NCBI GenBank assembly: GCA_029449235.1
Contig: JANATG010000013.1
Coordinates: 744,001 to 808,000, forward strand
From: Linnemannia schmuckeri
Taxonomy: Eukaryota; Mortierellomycota; Mortierellomycetes; Mortierellales; Mortierellaceae
Length of the DNA: 64,000 bases
Direction of reading: 5' to 3'
The notes beneath the pieces were generated by a model, which worked only from the letters and a program-made list of their open reading frames with translations, made no database searches and was not told the origin of the DNA. This document shows, piece after piece, positions 63,449 to 64,000 of this stretch; position 1 is the stretch's first letter; each line of letters opens with the position of its first letter. Made by a program: the position numbers and the translations under genes.

Positions 63449-64000
63449 ATGTCCGGTCATGGAGAAGACGCCCCAGGGCCACCACCCACTCCCGCATCTG
63501 CCCACGCTCATGCCACGACTACCTCCTCAACCACACCTGCTCAGACCAACAACACCACACCGCTCATAAACCACACCAGGACACCTGCGCCGACACCTGA
63601 CAGCCGGCCTGAACACGTTCCCAATAGTTCTAATACTACCGCGAGCACACGAGGAGGCACCAGGGACAGGACACCTCAGGAGAGTCCACCAACCACAACT
63701 ACAGCCACAACTACAGTGACAGCTACAGCAGCAGCACCAGCATCAGCAGCTGGGTCCACGCCAATGGACAATCACTCACCTCGCTCCGTCTCCGCATCGA
63801 ACTCAACCTCCTCTAATCTGGGTTCAACGTCAGCCATCACCTCAAGAATTAGCTCACCCCCACCTCCGATGAGTCTTTCTACAGGATACTTTTCCCAAGT
63901 CCCGACCCAGTCTACAACACAACTTCAGCTCCAAGTCAACACGAAATCATGCTCGACCTCACCGCCCACGCTCAACCTTGTCCCCGCCACGCCTGGCCCC
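63449..64000 (+). CDS. Ser/Thr/Pro-rich protein, 5' part only (runs off the window)
   Basis: An open frame of 184 codons from the ATG at 63449 has no stop before the right edge. It encodes MSGHGEDAPGPPPTPASAHA, then Thr- and Ala-rich low-complexity sequence (TTTTATTTVTATAAAPASAA), then Ser/Pro-rich sequence such as RISSPPPPMSLSTGYFSQVP. There is no signal peptide, so it is likely the disordered N-terminus of a larger intracellular protein, for instance a regulator. Codon use is coding-like (C-ending), and competing frames contain stops. No domain is visible yet. Confidence 0.6.
   Translation, partial: MSGHGEDAPGPPPTPASAHAHATTTSSTTPAQTNNTTPLINHTRTPAPTPDSRPEHVPNSSNTTASTRGGTRDRTPQESPPTTTTATTTVTATAAAPASAAGSTPMDNHSPRSVSASNSTSSNLGSTSAITSRISSPPPPMSLSTGYFSQVPTQSTTQLQLQVNTKSCSTSPPTLNLVPATPGP

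Overview
The window reads as nuclear DNA of a filamentous fungus. Genes carry many short GT-AG introns, coding exons favour C-ending codons, and intergenic DNA is rich in poly(T)/poly(A) runs. Protein relationships are fungal and nuclear. Protein style (Q/N-rich tails, tandem Hmp1-like stress genes, lineage-specific transmembrane proteins) suggests an early-diverging lineage, most likely Mortierellomycota (Mortierella/Linnemannia/Podila). That placement is inference from memory, not a search.

Layout, left to right. A gene tail at the edge (to 113) is followed by a mitochondrial thioredoxin-fold protein (Fmp46-like, 1258-1772) and a decayed coiled-coil gene (about 2400-3622). Three tandem zinc alcohol dehydrogenase genes (4786-12359) follow, with related upstream regions. 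Next come mitochondrial uS11m (minus), pyruvate kinase, a secreted His-rich protein, UTP14 (minus), MDM34 (minus) and FKBP12 (plus, with an 11-nt exon). After about 1.4 kb of low-complexity DNA comes a FYVE-finger protein.

From 31 to 38 kb four Hmp1/CsbD-like stress-protein genes lie on the minus strand, with a small cysteine-rich secreted protein and decayed repeats among them. Then come RRP36 (minus), an AGGF1-like FHA/G-patch protein, the V-ATPase H subunit VMA13 (minus, 10 exons), a single-pass membrane protein (minus), a broken membrane-protein gene, SPT3, and VPS24 (minus). A gene-poor 4 kb stretch leads to a small secreted protein, a three-repeat RPEL protein (minus), a divergent pair of mitochondrial ribosomal proteins (uL6m and uS14m), a disordered probably nuclear protein (minus), and a gene running off the right edge.

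Most genes are unrelated housekeeping genes: ribosome biogenesis (UTP14, RRP36), mitochondrial translation (uS11m, uL6m, uS14m), membrane and vacuole traffic (MDM34, VPS24, VMA13, FYVE protein), glycolysis (pyruvate kinase) and transcription (SPT3). The accessory interest lies in two tandem families. The alcohol dehydrogenases look patchwork-homogenised, with exon 2 nearly identical in all three copies. The Hmp1-like array contains a copy whose two halves match different neighbours. Lineage-specific secreted or membrane proteins and their broken relatives add to this. I found no tRNA, rRNA, CRISPR array, intact transposon or biosynthetic cluster. Exon boundaries were derived by hand from reading-frame continuity and GT/AG sites.
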